A DNA stretch of 41,958 nt from Bacteroidales bacterium (GTDB lineage: Bacteria; Bacteroidota; Bacteroidia; Bacteroidales; P3), in the NCBI GenBank assembly GCA_017448185.1, contig JAFSLX010000026.1, positions 1-41,958 on the forward strand. Direction: 5' to 3'. The notes under the pieces are model-generated. The model had not been told where the DNA came from. It did no database searches and saw only the letters and a list, made by a program, of their open reading frames with translations. Within the stretch, counting starts at the first letter, position 1. Each line of letters opens with the position of its first letter. Of this stretch, positions 41,904-41,958 are shown piece by piece. The position numbers and the translations under genes are program-made.

Positions 41904-41958
41904 CGTTGTTCAGTCGTTGTTCAGTCGTTGTTCAGTGTTTGACTGAACAACGACTGAA
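41904..41958. repeat. Hairpin of tandem 11-bp units, copy 3 (cut by window end)
   Basis: Three perfect CGTTGTTCAGT units (41904-41936), loop GTTTG (41937-41941), one ACTGAACAACG (41942-41952) and the start of another (ACTGAA) at the window end. The loop is the reverse complement of the CAAAC loop of copy 1, so copies 1 and 3 are in opposite orientation. Confidence 0.9.

Noticed and set aside
1-41958. tRNA, rRNA or riboswitch genes
   Set aside because: Intergenic gaps were read on both strands; no cloverleaf, rRNA core or known riboswitch core was recognised. Most gaps are under 100 nt.

Overview
The window is a stretch of chromosome from a member of the Bacteroidales. Four things support this: three proteins or fragments with the C-terminal type IX secretion (T9SS) sorting domain plus two C25 (gingipain-family) proteases; promoter boxes of the Bacteroidetes form TAnnTTTG; A-rich leaders rather than strong Shine-Dalgarno sites; and lineage gene neighbours (DUF4271-hemD-rnpA-yidD, queA-pssA, a stand-alone HsdR-N domain protein). 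No rRNA, tRNA, transposase, prophage or cas gene was seen. The family or genus cannot be fixed from this sequence.

Left part (1-12387, + strand). The window opens with the last codons of an outer-membrane barrel protein, then a T9SS-sorted secreted protein closed by a terminator hairpin, then a lipid kinase/CPA2 antiporter pair. A tight cell-envelope run follows: S41 protease, O-antigen ligase/polymerase-like protein, M16 peptidase, VWA-like membrane protein and a Wzx-like flippase. This run meets the opposite-strand genes head-on with a 14-nt overlap of coding ends.

Middle (12374-23821, - strand). lepA with a lipoprotein; a 1364-residue gingipain-family protease with a very long Asp/Thr-rich linker before its sorting domain; a roughly 750-nt non-coding island holding a decapitated T9SS sorting domain and two repeat families; a secreted FMN-binding protein; a PNGase F-type N-glycan amidase; then a small secreted protein, an anti-sigma-like membrane protein, an ECF sigma factor and an HsdR-N protein. 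The sigma, anti-sigma-like and secreted genes overlap by 4 nt each and run into the PNGase gene, so a sigma-controlled glycan-release locus is a reasonable hypothesis.

Right part (23851-41958, - strand). A phosphate butyryltransferase, a lone PAS protein and a TonB-dependent receptor form an operon. Then come comF, queA, pssA and an OmpA/TPR lipoprotein, an AddB-like Fe-S nuclease with a sugar nucleotidyltransferase, the yidD/rnpA/hemD/DUF4271 cluster, and a second T9SS-sorted gingipain-family protease with a good promoter.

The most unusual non-coding signal is a family of hairpins built from tandem 11-bp units (ACTGAACAACG and its complement) around a 5-nt loop. It occurs at three separate intergenic loci (about 19532-19613, 32494-32586 and 41904 to the window end). 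A second, unrelated repeat cluster (19272-19494) contains a 62-nt element with 14-nt terminal inverted repeats and two internal hairpins. A third type, a 14-bp tandem pair, sits on the stop codon of the TonB receptor, and a similar pair lies inside queA. No complete new defence or mobile system was found.
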